Notes: a model not told the origin generated them from the sequence alone. A stretch of 47,486 bases of DNA from Pseudomonas sp. (GCA_030603065.1 JAUVYN010000019.1:1-47486); one strand, 5' to 3'; positions 1-8,444 are shown, counted from the first letter of the stretch. Translations and numbers: made by a program.

Positions 1-372
1 GCCTACCGGGCGACCGTTCACCGAACGCTCGAGACCGGGATCGGGTTAATCCACGACAAGCGAGACACGCGGCTCACCGGGCACCTGTTGGACATTTCGG
101 CAACGGGTTGCAAGGCGCGCTTCAGCGGTGATCAGAGCGCACAACTGAAGCCAGGAGACATTTTTCAGCCAAGCTACCTTGACCTGCCGGAAACCGGGCG
201 TCTAAGCGTTGCGCTGGAGATTCGTCATGCCATCTACGACGAAGCCCGTGATGAAACCTGCGCAGGCTTGCGCTTCCGCCAACCCGGTCCTATCGCTCAA
301 CGCCAGATCGACCGCTACGTCAACACCCTTCAGCGCGAAGCTCGACGACTCGAGAAAGACGACCTATTCTAA
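1..372 (+). CDS. PilZ-domain (YcgR-like) protein, 5' end cut by window
   Basis: The frame is open from base 1 to the TAA at 370-372, so the N-terminus lies outside the window. The visible part is a PilZ domain. It enters at AYRATVHR, which looks like the end of the basic RxxxR c-di-GMP-binding motif, and continues to LLDISATGCKARF, matching the second motif (D/N)xSxxG. PilZ proteins bind cyclic di-GMP and act on motility, exopolysaccharide or other surface functions. YcgR-type proteins have an N-terminal YcgR domain before PilZ, but it is not visible here, so the subfamily is uncertain. It converges on the MFS gene with 24 bp between stops. Confidence 0.75.
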   Translation, partial: AYRATVHRTLETGIGLIHDKRDTRLTGHLLDISATGCKARFSGDQSAQLKPGDIFQPSYLDLPETGRLSVALEIRHAIYDEARDETCAGLRFRQPGPIAQRQIDRYVNTLQREARRLEKDDLF

Positions 373-396
373 AAACCTGGTCGCGCCTGCTGCGGC

Positions 397-1713
397 CTAG
401 CCCGGTCGATGATCTTCCTGATCGTCATCGCGGCTGACCAGCGAATACTCCGTCTCGTCACGCATCTGCTCTTCGACCACCTGCTCATCTACCCGGGGAT
501 CCAGTGCAGCGGCCAGCGGTGAACTCACCAGATTCCCAGGAGCAGGCATGAAATGGCTGGGAGCTTCCTGAACTCGATGCTCGCCGGTGACCAGACCCGG
601 CCTTACATGCACTACCAGCACCATACTGCATAGCGCCATGAACACGTAAAGCATACCAGGCCCCCAGACCTGCATCAGCATGGCACCCATGATCGGTCCC
701 AGGCTTGCGCCAAGACCGAAGGTGACCAGCAGCATGGCAGATAGCATAACCCGCTCCTCCTGCTCTACATGCTCGTTTGCCAGCGCAACTGCTAGCGGAT
801 ATAGGGTGAAAGCCAGCACTCCAAAGACTGCAGTCAATATCAAGAGACCCGCCTGACCAAAGCCGGCCAATGCGATCAGCAGCACGGTGCCGGTCAGCAG
901 GATTGCGTTAATTTGGATCATTCGACTCCGATCCAGTCGATCGGACAACCAGCCTGTGGGCCATTGCGCCAGCAGACCCGCACCGATGGTGACACTCATG
1001 AACAGGCCGACCTCGGCGGTGGCCAGGCCTACCCCGGCAGCAAACACCGGCGCCAGACCGTAGAAAGAGCCGAGCAGCAGGCCTGATACGCCAATGGTCG
1101 TGAGCGCCTGGGGAATACGACTGATGAAGAACCTTATTTGCAGTGGGGCCGGGTGGAGTGGTGCCGGATGCAAACGCTTGGTGACGGCCACCGGCACGAG
1201 GCACAACGAAAAGCACATTGCGACAAGCAGGATGTGACGTATGTCCAGATCAGGCATAACCGTCAGGACCGCCTGACCCAATGCCAGTCCAAGGAAGGTC
1301 ACGACCATGTAGCTGGCAAATACCATTCCCCGCTGATGAGACTCGGCCTGCTCGTTCAGCCAGCTTTCAAGCACCATGTACTGACACATCATAGCCATGC
1401 CCACCAGCACACGAAGTACCAGCCAGACTTCTATGCTGACGGTAAGCGCATGGCCAATTACGGAAGCTGTCACCACTCCTGCACTGGCGACAAATGCACG
1501 GATGTGCCCCACCCCGGCTATCAGTCTGTGCCCTACCCATCCGCCCATCACCAGACCGACGTAGTAGCCCGTCGTGAGCACGCCAATCCACACCTCCCCC
1601 TGCCCTTCCCCCGCGAGGCGTAGCCCGATATAGGTGCTTAGCAGACCACTTCCGATGAGCATTAGCAGCGTAGCGAAGTACAGTGATGAGAAAGCAGTGA
1701 TGGCCTTGGGCAT
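397..1713 (-). CDS. YcaD-like MFS transporter
   Basis: About 438 residues with twelve hydrophobic segments, a major facilitator. It resembles E. coli YcaD: after helix 1 come GYYVGLVMGGWVGHRLI and VLVGMAMMCQYMVLESWLN, both typical of that subfamily. The substrate is unknown; small-molecule efflux is the usual guess. The open frame extends 28 codons upstream, but the start was set at MPKAITAFSSLYFATLLM because the first membrane helix follows directly and the upstream residues look non-coding. The roughly 55-residue C-terminal tail is polar and rich in Glu/Asp, probably cytoplasmic. It lies downstream of tRNA-Arg(CCT) on the same strand, separated by a strong stem-loop. Confidence 0.8.
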   Translation of the reverse strand: MPKAITAFSSLYFATLLMLIGSGLLSTYIGLRLAGEGQGEVWIGVLTTGYYVGLVMGGWVGHRLIAGVGHIRAFVASAGVVTASVIGHALTVSIEVWLVLRVLVGMAMMCQYMVLESWLNEQAESHQRGMVFASYMVVTFLGLALGQAVLTVMPDLDIRHILLVAMCFSLCLVPVAVTKRLHPAPLHPAPLQIRFFISRIPQALTTIGVSGLLLGSFYGLAPVFAAGVGLATAEVGLFMSVTIGAGLLAQWPTGWLSDRLDRSRMIQINAILLTGTVLLIALAGFGQAGLLILTAVFGVLAFTLYPLAVALANEHVEQEERVMLSAMLLVTFGLGASLGPIMGAMLMQVWGPGMLYVFMALCSMVLVVHVRPGLVTGEHRVQEAPSHFMPAPGNLVSSPLAAALDPRVDEQVVEEQMRDETEYSLVSRDDDQEDHRPG

Positions 1714-1867
1714 TGCAACTCCGAAGCAGGACGACAGGGGTGTGCGAAGGAGGGAACCACGAATGGGATCCACAGGCGAGACGAACCGACGCGGCACGCG
1801 CCGCCAGCGATTGGACTTTTCAGCGTTTTCGGAGTTCCTGTCGAAGGAAGGGCTTCCAGCGCTGCAA

Positions 1868-1893
1868 GGGCCTGCAGCTGACGCTGCAGGCCC
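1868..1893 (-). terminator. Perfect 11-bp stem-loop after tRNA-Arg(CCT)
   Basis: The arms GGGCCTGCAGC and GCTGCAGGCCC pair perfectly around a TGAC loop, starting 6 bp past the encoded CCA. No T-run follows on the minus strand, so it may be a processing or pausing hairpin, or a terminator that needs Rho. Confidence 0.55.
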
Positions 1894-1899
1894 CGAGAC

Positions 1900-1976
1900 T
1901 GGTGCGCGAGCCCGGATTCGAACCGGGGACCTACCGCTTAGGAGGCGGTTGCTCTATCCAGCTGAGCTACAAGCGC
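1900..1976 (-). tRNA. tRNA-Arg (anticodon CCT)
   Basis: A 77-nt cloverleaf with CCA encoded. The anticodon stem ACCGC/GCGGT holds a CTCCTAA loop (anticodon CCT, codon AGG). The D arm GCTC...GAGC and T arm CCCGG-TTCGAAT-CCGGG are intact. The acceptor stem is odd: GCGCTTG faces CTCGCGC, which leaves U5-C68 and U6-U67 unpaired between four good outer pairs and one inner pair. Confidence 0.88.
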
Positions 1977-2005
1977 GGTATGTTAAGATCCTTAGGACCG
2001 GGCGC

Positions 2006-2034
2006 ATATTACCGCGATATGCGTCCCCTTTGAA
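2006..2034 (-). promoter_or_regulatory. Candidate sigma-70 promoter of tRNA-Arg(CCT)
   Basis: Read on the minus strand: TTCAAA, a 17-bp spacer, then TAATAT, followed by a GC-rich discriminator (GCGCCCGG). The predicted start is about 20-25 nt before the mature tRNA 5' end. The -35 is weak; position and discriminator make the call. Confidence 0.45.
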
Positions 2035-2120
2035 CACTTGCGTATCTGTTGTTTTATGCTGCCAAATCGCCATGCGTCTGAATTACGTCACAAAACTGAG
2101 GACATTTTTCTGTCGCTACA

Positions 2121-2148
2121 TTACCATTGCGAAAAAATTGCGTATAAA
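2121..2148 (+). promoter_or_regulatory. Candidate sigma-70 promoter of amrZ
   Basis: TTACCA, a 16-bp spacer and TATAAA lie in the AT-rich part of the intergenic region, giving a leader of about 130 nt. This is weak evidence from sequence alone. Confidence 0.35.
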
Positions 2149-2287
2149 GCTAAGTAAACACCTGAAACCTGTTGTCTGCAGTCATGGGCGTTATTTTCCC
2201 AACCGACAGCGATGAACGGGAGGCGGGGAGCCAAGCTGGTCCGGTTCATCAGCATAAACCAATTAGACAAAGCGATATCGTTGCCCT

Positions 2288-2605
2288 ATGAAAACTGCAA
2301 TCCAACACTATACCAGCCGGACAGCGGACAAATTCGTAGTCCGCTTACCGCAAGGCATGCGTGACCGTATTGCCGAGGTCGCCAAGCAACATCACCGGAG
2401 TATGAATTCGGAAATCATCGCCCGGCTCGAGCACAGCCTGCTGGATCTTCCCACTCTGCCCGAACAGCCGAGCCGGCAAGCTCTCAATGACAAGGCGCTG
2501 GATGGGCTCAGCAACACCGAGCAGGAACTGCTGGTGCGTTTCCGCGAGATGAGCCGTCGTCAGCAGAACGCGCTACTTGCACTGCTGGTAGAAGAAGCGT
2601 CCTGA
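2288..2605 (+). CDS. amrZ: AmrZ/AlgZ ribbon-helix-helix regulator
   Basis: 105 residues, close to the 108 of P. aeruginosa AmrZ. The N-terminal arm leads into the DNA-binding ribbon DKFVVRLPQGM, whose Lys15, Val17 and Arg19 correspond to the AmrZ base-contact residues Lys18, Val20 and Arg22. It is followed by the helix-turn-helix HHRSMNSEIIARLEHSLL. The C-terminal RRQQNALLALL resembles the AmrZ tetramerisation region. In P. aeruginosa AmrZ controls alginate, twitching, flagella and c-di-GMP genes; targets here are unknown. No good Shine-Dalgarno precedes the ATG. Its neighbours (tRNA-Arg, oad) differ from P. aeruginosa. It ends in a strong shared terminator. Confidence 0.9.
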   Translation: MKTAIQHYTSRTADKFVVRLPQGMRDRIAEVAKQHHRSMNSEIIARLEHSLLDLPTLPEQPSRQALNDKALDGLSNTEQELLVRFREMSRRQQNALLALLVEEAS

Positions 2606-2613
2606 CTTCTCCT

Positions 2614-2658
2614 CCGGACACAAAAAACCCGCTCATCGAGCGGGTTTTTTGTGTCCGG
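2614..2658. terminator. Bidirectional terminator between amrZ and oadB
   Basis: A perfect 21-bp inverted repeat with a 3-nt ATC loop. The GC core CCCGCTC/GAGCGGG is flanked on each side by a six-base A/T run and then by CCGGACAC/GTGTCCGG. Each strand therefore reads a GC stem followed by TTTTTT, and it can end both the converging amrZ and oadGAB transcripts. Confidence 0.92.
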
Positions 2659-2668
2659 CCGAACTTCG

Positions 2669-3805
2669 TCAACCGACGAAGTTCAGCAATACACCTGCCG
2701 CTACGGCAGAGCCAATGACCCCCGCCACGTTCGGACCCATGGCGTGCATGAGCAAGAAGTTCTGCGGATTGGCCTCCAGACCCATCTTGTTGGATACACG
2801 TGCAGCCATCGGTACCGCCGAAACACCGGCAGAGCCAATAAGCGGGTTTATGGGCTGCTTGCTGACCAGATTCATCAGCTTGGCCATGATCACCCCGGAC
2901 GCCGTGCCTGCGCAGAACGCCACCATGCCCAGTACCATGATGCCGAGAGTGGTGAGCTGCAGGAAGGACTCAGCGGTCAACTTGGAGCCCACCGCCAGGC
3001 CCAGCGCAATAGTCACGATATTGATCAACGCGTTGCGCGCCGTGTCAGCCAGACGCTCCACCACGCCACACTCGCGGAGCAGATTGCCGAAGCAGAGCAT
3101 ACCCACCAGAGGTGCGGCTGACGGCAGCAGCAGGGCCACCAGCATCAGCAGAGCGAGTGGGAAGATGATCTTCTCGGTCTTGGTGACCACACGCAACTGC
3201 GTCATGGTGATTGCACGCTCTTTTTCACTGGTCAGCGCCCGCATGATCGGCGGTTGCAGCATCGGCACCAGCGCCATGTACGCATAGGCGGCGACAGCAA
3301 TCGGACCTAGCAGGTGCGGTGCGAGCTGCGAGGTCACGAAGATCGAGGTAGGACCGTCCGCACCACCAATGATGGCGATCGAGGCAGCCTCCTGAATCGA
3401 AAACTCGAAGCCGGGAACCCCCCAGGCGGTAAGCGCCAGCGCACCAAGCAAGGTGCCGAAGATGCCGAATTGTGCAGCAGCGCCAAGCAACAGGGTGCGT
3501 GGATTGGCCAGCATCGGACCGAAATCCGTCATGGCTCCGACACCCATGAAGATGAGCAGCGGGAACAGCGTGGTCGGCAGGCCCACCTCATAGAGCATGT
3601 AGAGCAAACCGCCCGACTCCGCGATACCCGCCACCGGCAAGTTGGCGAGAATGCCACCGAAGCCGATCGGAATCAGCAGCAGCGGCTCGAAGCCTTTGCG
3701 AATCGCCAGGTAAATCATCCAGAAACACACCAGGATCATGATTACCGAGCCGAACTCGAAGTGGTACAGACCTGTGGTTTGCCACAGGTCAACAAGCTTT
3801 TGCAT
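2669..3805 (-). CDS. oadB: Oxaloacetate decarboxylase, beta subunit (Na+ pump)
   Basis: 378 residues, strongly hydrophobic, with about nine membrane segments. It is the membrane channel of the Na+-translocating decarboxylase: carboxybiotin made on OadA is decarboxylated here while Na+ leaves the cell. The diagnostic motif [15 protein letters not shown] contains the Asp matching Asp203 of Klebsiella OadB. The second-half motif [19 protein letters not shown] is also present. It is shorter than the 433-residue Klebsiella subunit, like the beta subunits of related decarboxylases. It is last in oadG-oadA-oadB, 11 bp after oadA. Confidence 0.92.
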   Translation of the reverse strand: MQKLVDLWQTTGLYHFEFGSVIMILVCFWMIYLAIRKGFEPLLLIPIGFGGILANLPVAGIAESGGLLYMLYEVGLPTTLFPLLIFMGVGAMTDFGPMLANPRTLLLGAAAQFGIFGTLLGALALTAWGVPGFEFSIQEAASIAIIGGADGPTSIFVTSQLAPHLLGPIAVAAYAYMALVPMLQPPIMRALTSEKERAITMTQLRVVTKTEKIIFPLALLMLVALLLPSAAPLVGMLCFGNLLRECGVVERLADTARNALINIVTIALGLAVGSKLTAESFLQLTTLGIMVLGMVAFCAGTASGVIMAKLMNLVSKQPINPLIGSAGVSAVPMAARVSNKMGLEANPQNFLLMHAMGPNVAGVIGSAVAAGVLLNFVG

Positions 3806-3816
3806 GACGAGCTCCC

Positions 3817-5604
3817 TTAGCCGATGGTCAGCAGTGCATCGCCGACCACTACCGCGTCGCCGACCTTGACGTTGACCGAACCGATGGTGCCGGCTTTGAA
3901 GGCACGTACTTCGGTTTCCATCTTCATCGCCTCGAGAATGATGACGACGTCGCCTTCCTCGACCGCATCACCTGGCTGAACCAGTACCTTGAAGATGTTG
4001 CCGGCCAGCGGTGCAGCCTGAGGCTCTCCACCACCAGCAGGTAGCGCGGCGGGAGCAGCTGCGGAACCGGTGGGAGCGGCGCCTACCGGTTTGATTCCGG
4101 TGATGTCACCACCGTCCGCGACCTGAACCACGAACTCTTTGCCATTGACGGTGACGGTATAGGTCTCCGACTCGCCCGGCTTGGCAACCGGAAGCGCTGC
4201 TTCCTTACCAGTCGGTACCGGCTCGAAGGCATCCGGGTTGCCACGATTCTCAAGGAACTTGAGGCCGATCTGCGGGAACAGGGCGTAAGTCAGCACATCG
4301 TCGATTTCGTCGGCGGCAAGCTTGATGCCCTTCTCCTCGGCTATCGCTTTCAGCTCGGCGCTAAGCTTGTCCATTTCCGGCTCAAGCAGATCGGCTGGGC
4401 GACAGGTAATCGCTTCAGCACCATCCAGCACGCGCTTTTGCAGCTCTGCATTGAAAGGCGCCGGCGCCGCGCCGTATTCGCCCTTCAGGATGCCGGCAGT
4501 CTCCTTGGTAATCGACTTGAAGCGCTCACCAGTCAGCACATTGATGACCGCCTGAGTACCAACGATTTGTGAAGTGGGCGTCACCAACGGGATGAAACCG
4601 AGGTCTTCCCGTACTCGCGGGATCTCCGCAAGGACTTCGTCGAAGCGGTCGCTGGCGCCCTGCTCCTTGAGCTGGCTTTCCATGTTGGTCAGCATGCCGC
4701 CAGGCACCTGAGCCACCAGAATTCGCGAATCGACCCCTTTGAGGTTGCCCTCGAACTTGGCGTACTTCTTCCGCACTTCACGGAAATAGGCAGCGATCTC
4801 TTCGAGCAACTCGAGATTGAGCCCTGTGTCACGATCGGTGTTCTGAAAAATGGCAACGACCGATTCGGTCGGCGAGTGTCCATAGGTCATCGAAAGCGAC
4901 GAAATGGCCGTATCGACGTTGTCGATGCCGGCTTCCGCTGCCTTGAGAATGGCGGCGGTGGAGAGCCCTGCAGTTGCATGGCACTGCATATGAACCGGAA
5001 TACTCAGCGTCGATTTCAGGCGTGATACCAGATCGAAGGCGGTATAGGCGGTAAGGATGCCTGCCATGTCCTTGATCGCAATCGAATCCGCGCCCATGTC
5101 CTCGATCTGCTTGGCCAGATCCACCCACATTTCGATGGTATGCACCGGGCTCGTGGTGTAGGAAATGGTGCCCTGGGCGTGCTTGCCCTGACGCTTCACG
5201 GCCTGCAGCGCGGTCTGCAGATTGCGCGGGTCATTCATCGCGTCGAAGACGCGGAATACATCGACACCATTCACCGCAGCCCGCTCGACAAATTTCTCAA
5301 CTACATCGTCAGCATAATGCCGATAACCGAGCAGGTTCTGACCGCGCAGCAGCATCTGCTGACGCGTCTTGGGCATCGCCTTCTTGAGTTCACGAATCCG
5401 CTCCCATGGATCCTCACCCAGATATCGGATGCAGGCGTCAAAGGTCGCCCCACCCCAGGATTCGACAGACCAGAACCCGACGTCGTCGAGTTTTCCGGCG
5501 ATAGGCAGCATATCCTCCAGACGCATGCGGGTAGCCAGAATCGACTGGTGCGCGTCACGCAGGATCACATCGGTAATGCCCAGGGGCTTCTTGGTATCGG
5601 TCAT
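3817..5604 (-). CDS. oadA: Oxaloacetate decarboxylase, alpha subunit (carboxyltransferase, biotin)
   Basis: 595 residues, the full family length. The N-terminal carboxyltransferase domain starts at [11 protein letters not shown] and carries the metal-binding segment [11 protein letters not shown] and the lysine of [10 protein letters not shown] conserved carboxylase region follows, then an Ala/Pro linker (about 490-520) and the biotinyl domain with EAMKMETEV, Lys561 being the biotin site. It moves the carboxyl group of oxaloacetate to biotin, yielding pyruvate, and works with OadB and OadG at the inner membrane. Pyruvate carboxylase subunit B is related, but the adjacent OadB and OadG decide the call. 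Confidence 0.93.
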   Translation of the reverse strand: MTDTKKPLGITDVILRDAHQSILATRMRLEDMLPIAGKLDDVGFWSVESWGGATFDACIRYLGEDPWERIRELKKAMPKTRQQMLLRGQNLLGYRHYADDVVEKFVERAAVNGVDVFRVFDAMNDPRNLQTALQAVKRQGKHAQGTISYTTSPVHTIEMWVDLAKQIEDMGADSIAIKDMAGILTAYTAFDLVSRLKSTLSIPVHMQCHATAGLSTAAILKAAEAGIDNVDTAISSLSMTYGHSPTESVVAIFQNTDRDTGLNLELLEEIAAYFREVRKKYAKFEGNLKGVDSRILVAQVPGGMLTNMESQLKEQGASDRFDEVLAEIPRVREDLGFIPLVTPTSQIVGTQAVINVLTGERFKSITKETAGILKGEYGAAPAPFNAELQKRVLDGAEAITCRPADLLEPEMDKLSAELKAIAEEKGIKLAADEIDDVLTYALFPQIGLKFLENRGNPDAFEPVPTGKEAALPVAKPGESETYTVTVNGKEFVVQVADGGDITGIKPVGAAPTGSAAAPAALPAGGGEPQAAPLAGNIFKVLVQPGDAVEEGDVVIILEAMKMETEVRAFKAGTIGSVNVKVGDAVVVGDALLTIG

Positions 5605-5655
5605 AGGGTTATGGCCTTATTGGAGTTTTGATAATCGAAAGGGTGCGCTAGTAAT

Positions 5656-5913
5656 TCAGCTGCGGCGGCGATCGCGGTGCTGCTTGATGGCAGCTCCAAT
5701 CACAGCCAGAATTTCGGGATCGACGGCAGCAGCAGGTGCTGCGGCAGATCGTGGTGCCGGTTTGGGAGCCGGAGCGGCTTCGGGGAAGTATCGGCCTAGC
5801 ACCTTCGACATCAACGTGGTGACCACAACCAGGAGAATCAGAAAGACAAACACTGATCCCATACCGAGAGCCATCAGCTCTACGCCTTCCATCAGCAGTT
5901 CGGTTGAATTCAT
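5656..5913 (-). CDS. oadG: Oxaloacetate decarboxylase, gamma subunit
   Basis: 85 residues: one N-terminal membrane helix (GMGSVFVFLILLVVVTTLMS), an Ala/Pro-rich stretch, and a short C-terminal segment VDPEILAVIGAAIKQHRDRRR, as in OadG. It links the alpha and beta subunits and may bind Zn2+ near its end. An open frame continues ten codons upstream, but MNSTELLMEG was chosen because GGAG lies 7 bp before it. It is the first gene of oadGAB; the promoter should lie in 5914-6100, where I cannot name a clear one. Confidence 0.88.
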   Translation of the reverse strand: MNSTELLMEGVELMALGMGSVFVFLILLVVVTTLMSKVLGRYFPEAAPAPKPAPRSAAAPAAAVDPEILAVIGAAIKQHRDRRRS

Positions 5914-6101
5914 TCTAGCTCCGCTCTTTTTGATAGGCCGCACGTGTCGCAGCGCGTGCCCGTTTCAATTCGACAACGTCAAAAAAGGCAAGGCGCCAAC
6001 TCGGGCGCGAGGACGCTGACACCACGCAAAACCGGCCCAATGTATCCTCATGTGACATTTTTGGCAATCCAGGCGACATTATCCAACGGGATCAGCCTCG
6101 C

Positions 6102-7541
6102 TTATAAAAGGAAAACGGTCGCCAGACCGAGGAAAATGAAAAACCCACCGCTGTCGGTAATCGCTGTGATCATCACACTGGACCCCAATGCAGGATCGGC
6201 TCCGAGACGCAGCCGAAGAAGCGGGATGATCACCCCCATGAAAGCGGCCAGAAGCATGTTCAGTGTCATCGCTGCGAGCAACACCACCGACAGGGGTGCG
6301 TTGTCATAAAGCACATAGGCGATGCCAGCCAGGACCACGCCCCAGAACAGACCGTTGATCAGTGCGACCGAAGTCTCCTTGCGGATCAGCCGCCTCCCAT
6401 GCGCCACCTGTACCTGTCCGGTGGCTATACCTCGAACGATCATGGTAATCGTCTGGTTACCGGAATTACCGCCGATCCCCGCGACGATGGGCATCAGAGC
6501 CGCAAGGGCAACCAACTGTTCGATGGACCCTTCGAACAGACCGATGACCCGTGAAGCAATGAGCGCGGTGCATAGATTGATCGCCAACCAGGCCCAGCGG
6601 TTCCGCACCGACTTCCACACTGAGGCAAAAATATCTTCCTCTTCACGCAGACCTGCCGCATTAAGGACTTCCGCCTCGCTTTCCTCCCGGATGTAGTCCA
6701 CCATCTGATCGATTGTCAGACGACCAAACAGCCTACCCTGGTCATCCACTACAGGCGCAGAAATCAAGTCATAGCGCTCGAAAGCCTGGGCCGCCTCACC
6801 GGCGTCGTCGAGCGGATTGAAATAGACCGGATCATCCGACATCACATCCGCAACCAGTGCATCGGGTGAGCCGACCAGCAAGCGCTTGATGGGTAAGACA
6901 CCCTTCAGAAGCCCCTCGTTGTCTACCACAAAGAGCTTGTCCGTGTGATCCGGTAGCGCGTCGAAACGCCGAAGGTAGCGACTGACGACTTCCAGCGATA
7001 CGTCATCACGAATGGTGACCATATCGAAGTCCATCAGCGACCCGACCTGATCCTCGTCGTAGGACAGTGCAGATTTCAACCGCTCACGCTGCTGGGCGTC
7101 CAGCGTATCCATCAGTTCGCGAACGACGTCACGGGGCAGATCGGGTGCCAGATCAGCTAGCTCGTCGGCGTCCAATCCAGTCGCGGCGGCGATGATCTCC
7201 TGATTGTCCATGTCTGCTATGAGGGTTTCACGGACTGCGTCCGAGACCTCCAGCAGAATTTCCCCATCACGCTCGGAGCGGATCAATTGCCAGACGGCAA
7301 GACGCTCTTCCAGGGGTAATGATTCGAGAATGAAGGCGATATCAGCCGGATGCAGCTCATCCAGCTTGCGCTGCAGCTCACTTACATTCTGTCGATGAAC
7401 CAATGGCTCGATAACGTCCCGGTTCCGCCCTTCCTGGCGGTGCACCAAAGATTCGACCAACTGGTGACGCTTGAGCAGTTGAACCACCTGCTCGAGACGA
7501 TCCTGCAGGCTTTCGGGGGATTTGCGATTGATTTCGGACAT
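6102..7541 (-). CDS. mgtE: Magnesium transporter MgtE
   Basis: 479 residues from MSEINRK. Order: an N-terminal helical MgtE_N domain (about 20-140), two CBS domains (about 145-265), then five membrane helices. The pore region has the GIGGNSGNQT motif and ITDSGGFF near the end, whose Asp (about 463) matches the conserved pore Asp of Thermus MgtE. The N and CBS domains sense cytosolic Mg2+ and close the channel when it is high. An upstream extension of ten codons was dropped for lack of a ribosome-binding site and family similarity. No Mg2+ riboswitch was recognised in the 140-bp leader. Possibly monocistronic. Confidence 0.92.
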   Translation of the reverse strand: MSEINRKSPESLQDRLEQVVQLLKRHQLVESLVHRQEGRNRDVIEPLVHRQNVSELQRKLDELHPADIAFILESLPLEERLAVWQLIRSERDGEILLEVSDAVRETLIADMDNQEIIAAATGLDADELADLAPDLPRDVVRELMDTLDAQQRERLKSALSYDEDQVGSLMDFDMVTIRDDVSLEVVSRYLRRFDALPDHTDKLFVVDNEGLLKGVLPIKRLLVGSPDALVADVMSDDPVYFNPLDDAGEAAQAFERYDLISAPVVDDQGRLFGRLTIDQMVDYIREESEAEVLNAAGLREEEDIFASVWKSVRNRWAWLAINLCTALIASRVIGLFEGSIEQLVALAALMPIVAGIGGNSGNQTITMIVRGIATGQVQVAHGRRLIRKETSVALINGLFWGVVLAGIAYVLYDNAPLSVVLLAAMTLNMLLAAFMGVIIPLLRLRLGADPALGSSVMITAITDSGGFFIFLGLATVFLL

Positions 7542-7682
7542 GGAGCACTTCCCTGACAGGCGCCATTGCACCTGGGTAATACTTCAGCCAAGGGTGGGCG
7601 CCCTGGAACGCCCGGCCCTGACGACCTGAACCAAGCCTAGCAGGCTTTTAGGTACAGCTCAGCCGGCGTTATTCCACCGGCG

Positions 7683-7710
7683 AAAAAAAACCCACTGACA
7701 AGTCAGTGGG
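7683..7710 (-). terminator. Rho-independent terminator of tRNA-Arg(ACG)
   Basis: On the minus strand the 9-bp stem CCCACTGAC/GTCAGTGGG with an AA-side loop is followed at once by TTTTTTTT. It starts ten bases after the encoded CCA and separates the tRNA from mgtE. Confidence 0.9.
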
Positions 7711-7720
7711 TTTCTTCATA

Positions 7721-7797
7721 TGGCGCACTCGGGAGGATTCGAACCTCCGACCGCTCGGTTCGTAGCCGAGTACTCTATCCAGCTGAGCTACGAGTGC
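7721..7797 (-). tRNA. tRNA-Arg (anticodon ACG)
   Basis: A 77-nt cloverleaf with encoded CCA. The acceptor stem GCACTCG/CGAGTGC is perfect. The anticodon stem CTCGG/CCGAG holds CTACGAA, anticodon ACG, whose A34 is normally edited to inosine by TadA to read CGU/CGC/CGA. The T arm GGAGG-TTCGAAT-CCTCC is perfect. Confidence 0.96.
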
Positions 7798-7809
7798 GTT
7801 GTGGGGCGT

Positions 7810-7837
7810 ATTATAGAGGGAGAATTATCTCTGTCAA
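7810..7837 (-). promoter_or_regulatory. Consensus sigma-70 promoter of tRNA-Arg(ACG)
   Basis: On the minus strand both hexamers are perfect: TTGACA and TATAAT with a 16-bp spacer. The discriminator ACGCCCCAC is GC-rich, the pattern associated with stringent (ppGpp/DksA) control of stable RNA promoters. Start is expected near 7803, about six bases before the tRNA. Confidence 0.88.
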
Positions 7838-7895
7838 ACATTTTTTTCTTTTAAATTCAGAAACTAACGCTTGACGTACAACTATAACCACTAAG

Positions 7896-7986
7896 TGGCG
7901 GAGAGGGCGGGATTCGAACCCGCGATACCCTTTTGAGGTATACTCCCTTAGCAGGGGAGCGCCTTCAGCCACTCGGCCACCTCTCC
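7896..7986 (-). tRNA. tRNA-Ser (anticodon GCT)
   Basis: A 91-nt class II tRNA with encoded CCA and a long variable arm. The acceptor stem GGAGAGG/CCTCTCC is perfect. The anticodon arm CTCCC-CTGCTAA-GGGAG gives GCT, reading AGC/AGU. The variable arm (TATACCTC/AAAAGGGTAT region) and T arm GCGGG-TTCGAAT-CCCGC support serine. Its place between csrA and tRNA-Arg(ACG) matches P. aeruginosa. Confidence 0.96.
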
Positions 7987-7998
7987 GTAACGCGCAGA

Positions 7999-8027
7999 AT
8001 ATTACCTTTGCGCATTACCTAATGCAA
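7999..8027 (-). promoter_or_regulatory. Candidate sigma-70 promoter of tRNA-Ser(GCT)
   Basis: On the minus strand TTGCAT, a 17-bp spacer and TAATAT; start expected near 7992, a few bases before the tRNA. The hexamers are imperfect but the spacing is ideal. Confidence 0.55.
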
Positions 8028-8045
8028 TGAAAAATTTAGAGAAAT

Positions 8046-8231
8046 TCAGGCGCCAGGTTCTTCGCCCTTTTCTTTCTGAATACGCTGGTAGATTTCTTCG
8101 CGATGTACGGCCACTTCCTTGGGTGCATTCACGCCAATACGCACCTGGTTACCCTTCACGCCCAGCACGGTTACCGTCACTTCATCACCTACCATCAGAG
8201 TCTCACCGACCCGACGAGTCAAAATTAGCAT
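8046..8231 (-). CDS. csrA: Carbon storage regulator CsrA/RsmA
   Basis: 61 residues starting [18 protein letters not shown], nearly identical to RsmA of P. aeruginosa. It includes the RNA-contacting N-terminal strand (Leu4, Arg6/Arg7) and the [13 protein letters not shown] helix with Arg44. CsrA dimers bind GGA in hairpin loops over ribosome-binding sites and repress or stabilise mRNAs; in pseudomonads the Gac/RsmYZ sRNAs counteract it. The start was set at MLIL, with AAGGAG 6 bp upstream. That leader has two ANGGA motifs, so self-binding is possible. The lysC-csrA-tRNA-Ser order matches P. aeruginosa. Confidence 0.97.
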   Translation of the reverse strand: MLILTRRVGETLMVGDEVTVTVLGVKGNQVRIGVNAPKEVAVHREEIYQRIQKEKGEEPGA

Positions 8232-8444
8232 TCCATTCTCCTTGCTTTGATCAGGACACTGCATTCTGCAAAATTTCCGGCTTGTTGCCTGTCGGCCGCC
8301 TCGCTGGCATGAATGTTGACCACGCTAAGCACTGTGGGTTCGATGCATGCCCGGTTAACTCCAACCCGTTGAACCATTAAAGTGCAGTGCGGAACTTGCG
8401 TTCGAATAGCACACCGCCACCTTGGTGACGGGTCCATCGATGTG

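Larger units (their letters stand above)
1977..2287. other. Intergenic region, tRNA-Arg to amrZ (311 bp)
   Basis: More AT-rich than the flanking genes. It should hold the divergent promoters of tRNA-Arg(CCT) (minus) and amrZ (plus); candidates are listed separately. No open frame with coding character and no tRNA-like fold was seen. I looked for an AlgU-type promoter (GAACTT with TCTGA 16-17 bp on), since amrZ is AlgU-dependent in P. aeruginosa, and found none convincing. Confidence 0.6.

Noticed and set aside
1900-1976. tRNA-Arg as an integration site for a mobile element
   Set aside because: No integrase, direct repeat of the tRNA 3' end, or foreign-looking genes nearby.
2033-2070. AlgU-type promoter for amrZ
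   Set aside because: GAACAC is present but no TCTGA-like -10 lies 16-17 bp downstream.
1634-2215. Plus-strand open frames crossing tRNA-Arg(CCT)
   Set aside because: They run antisense through the tRNA and its promoter and show no coding character.
7542-7682. Mg2+ riboswitch (M-box) before mgtE
   Set aside because: Only weak, unconnected hairpins were found in about 140 bp; the conserved M-box core is not apparent.
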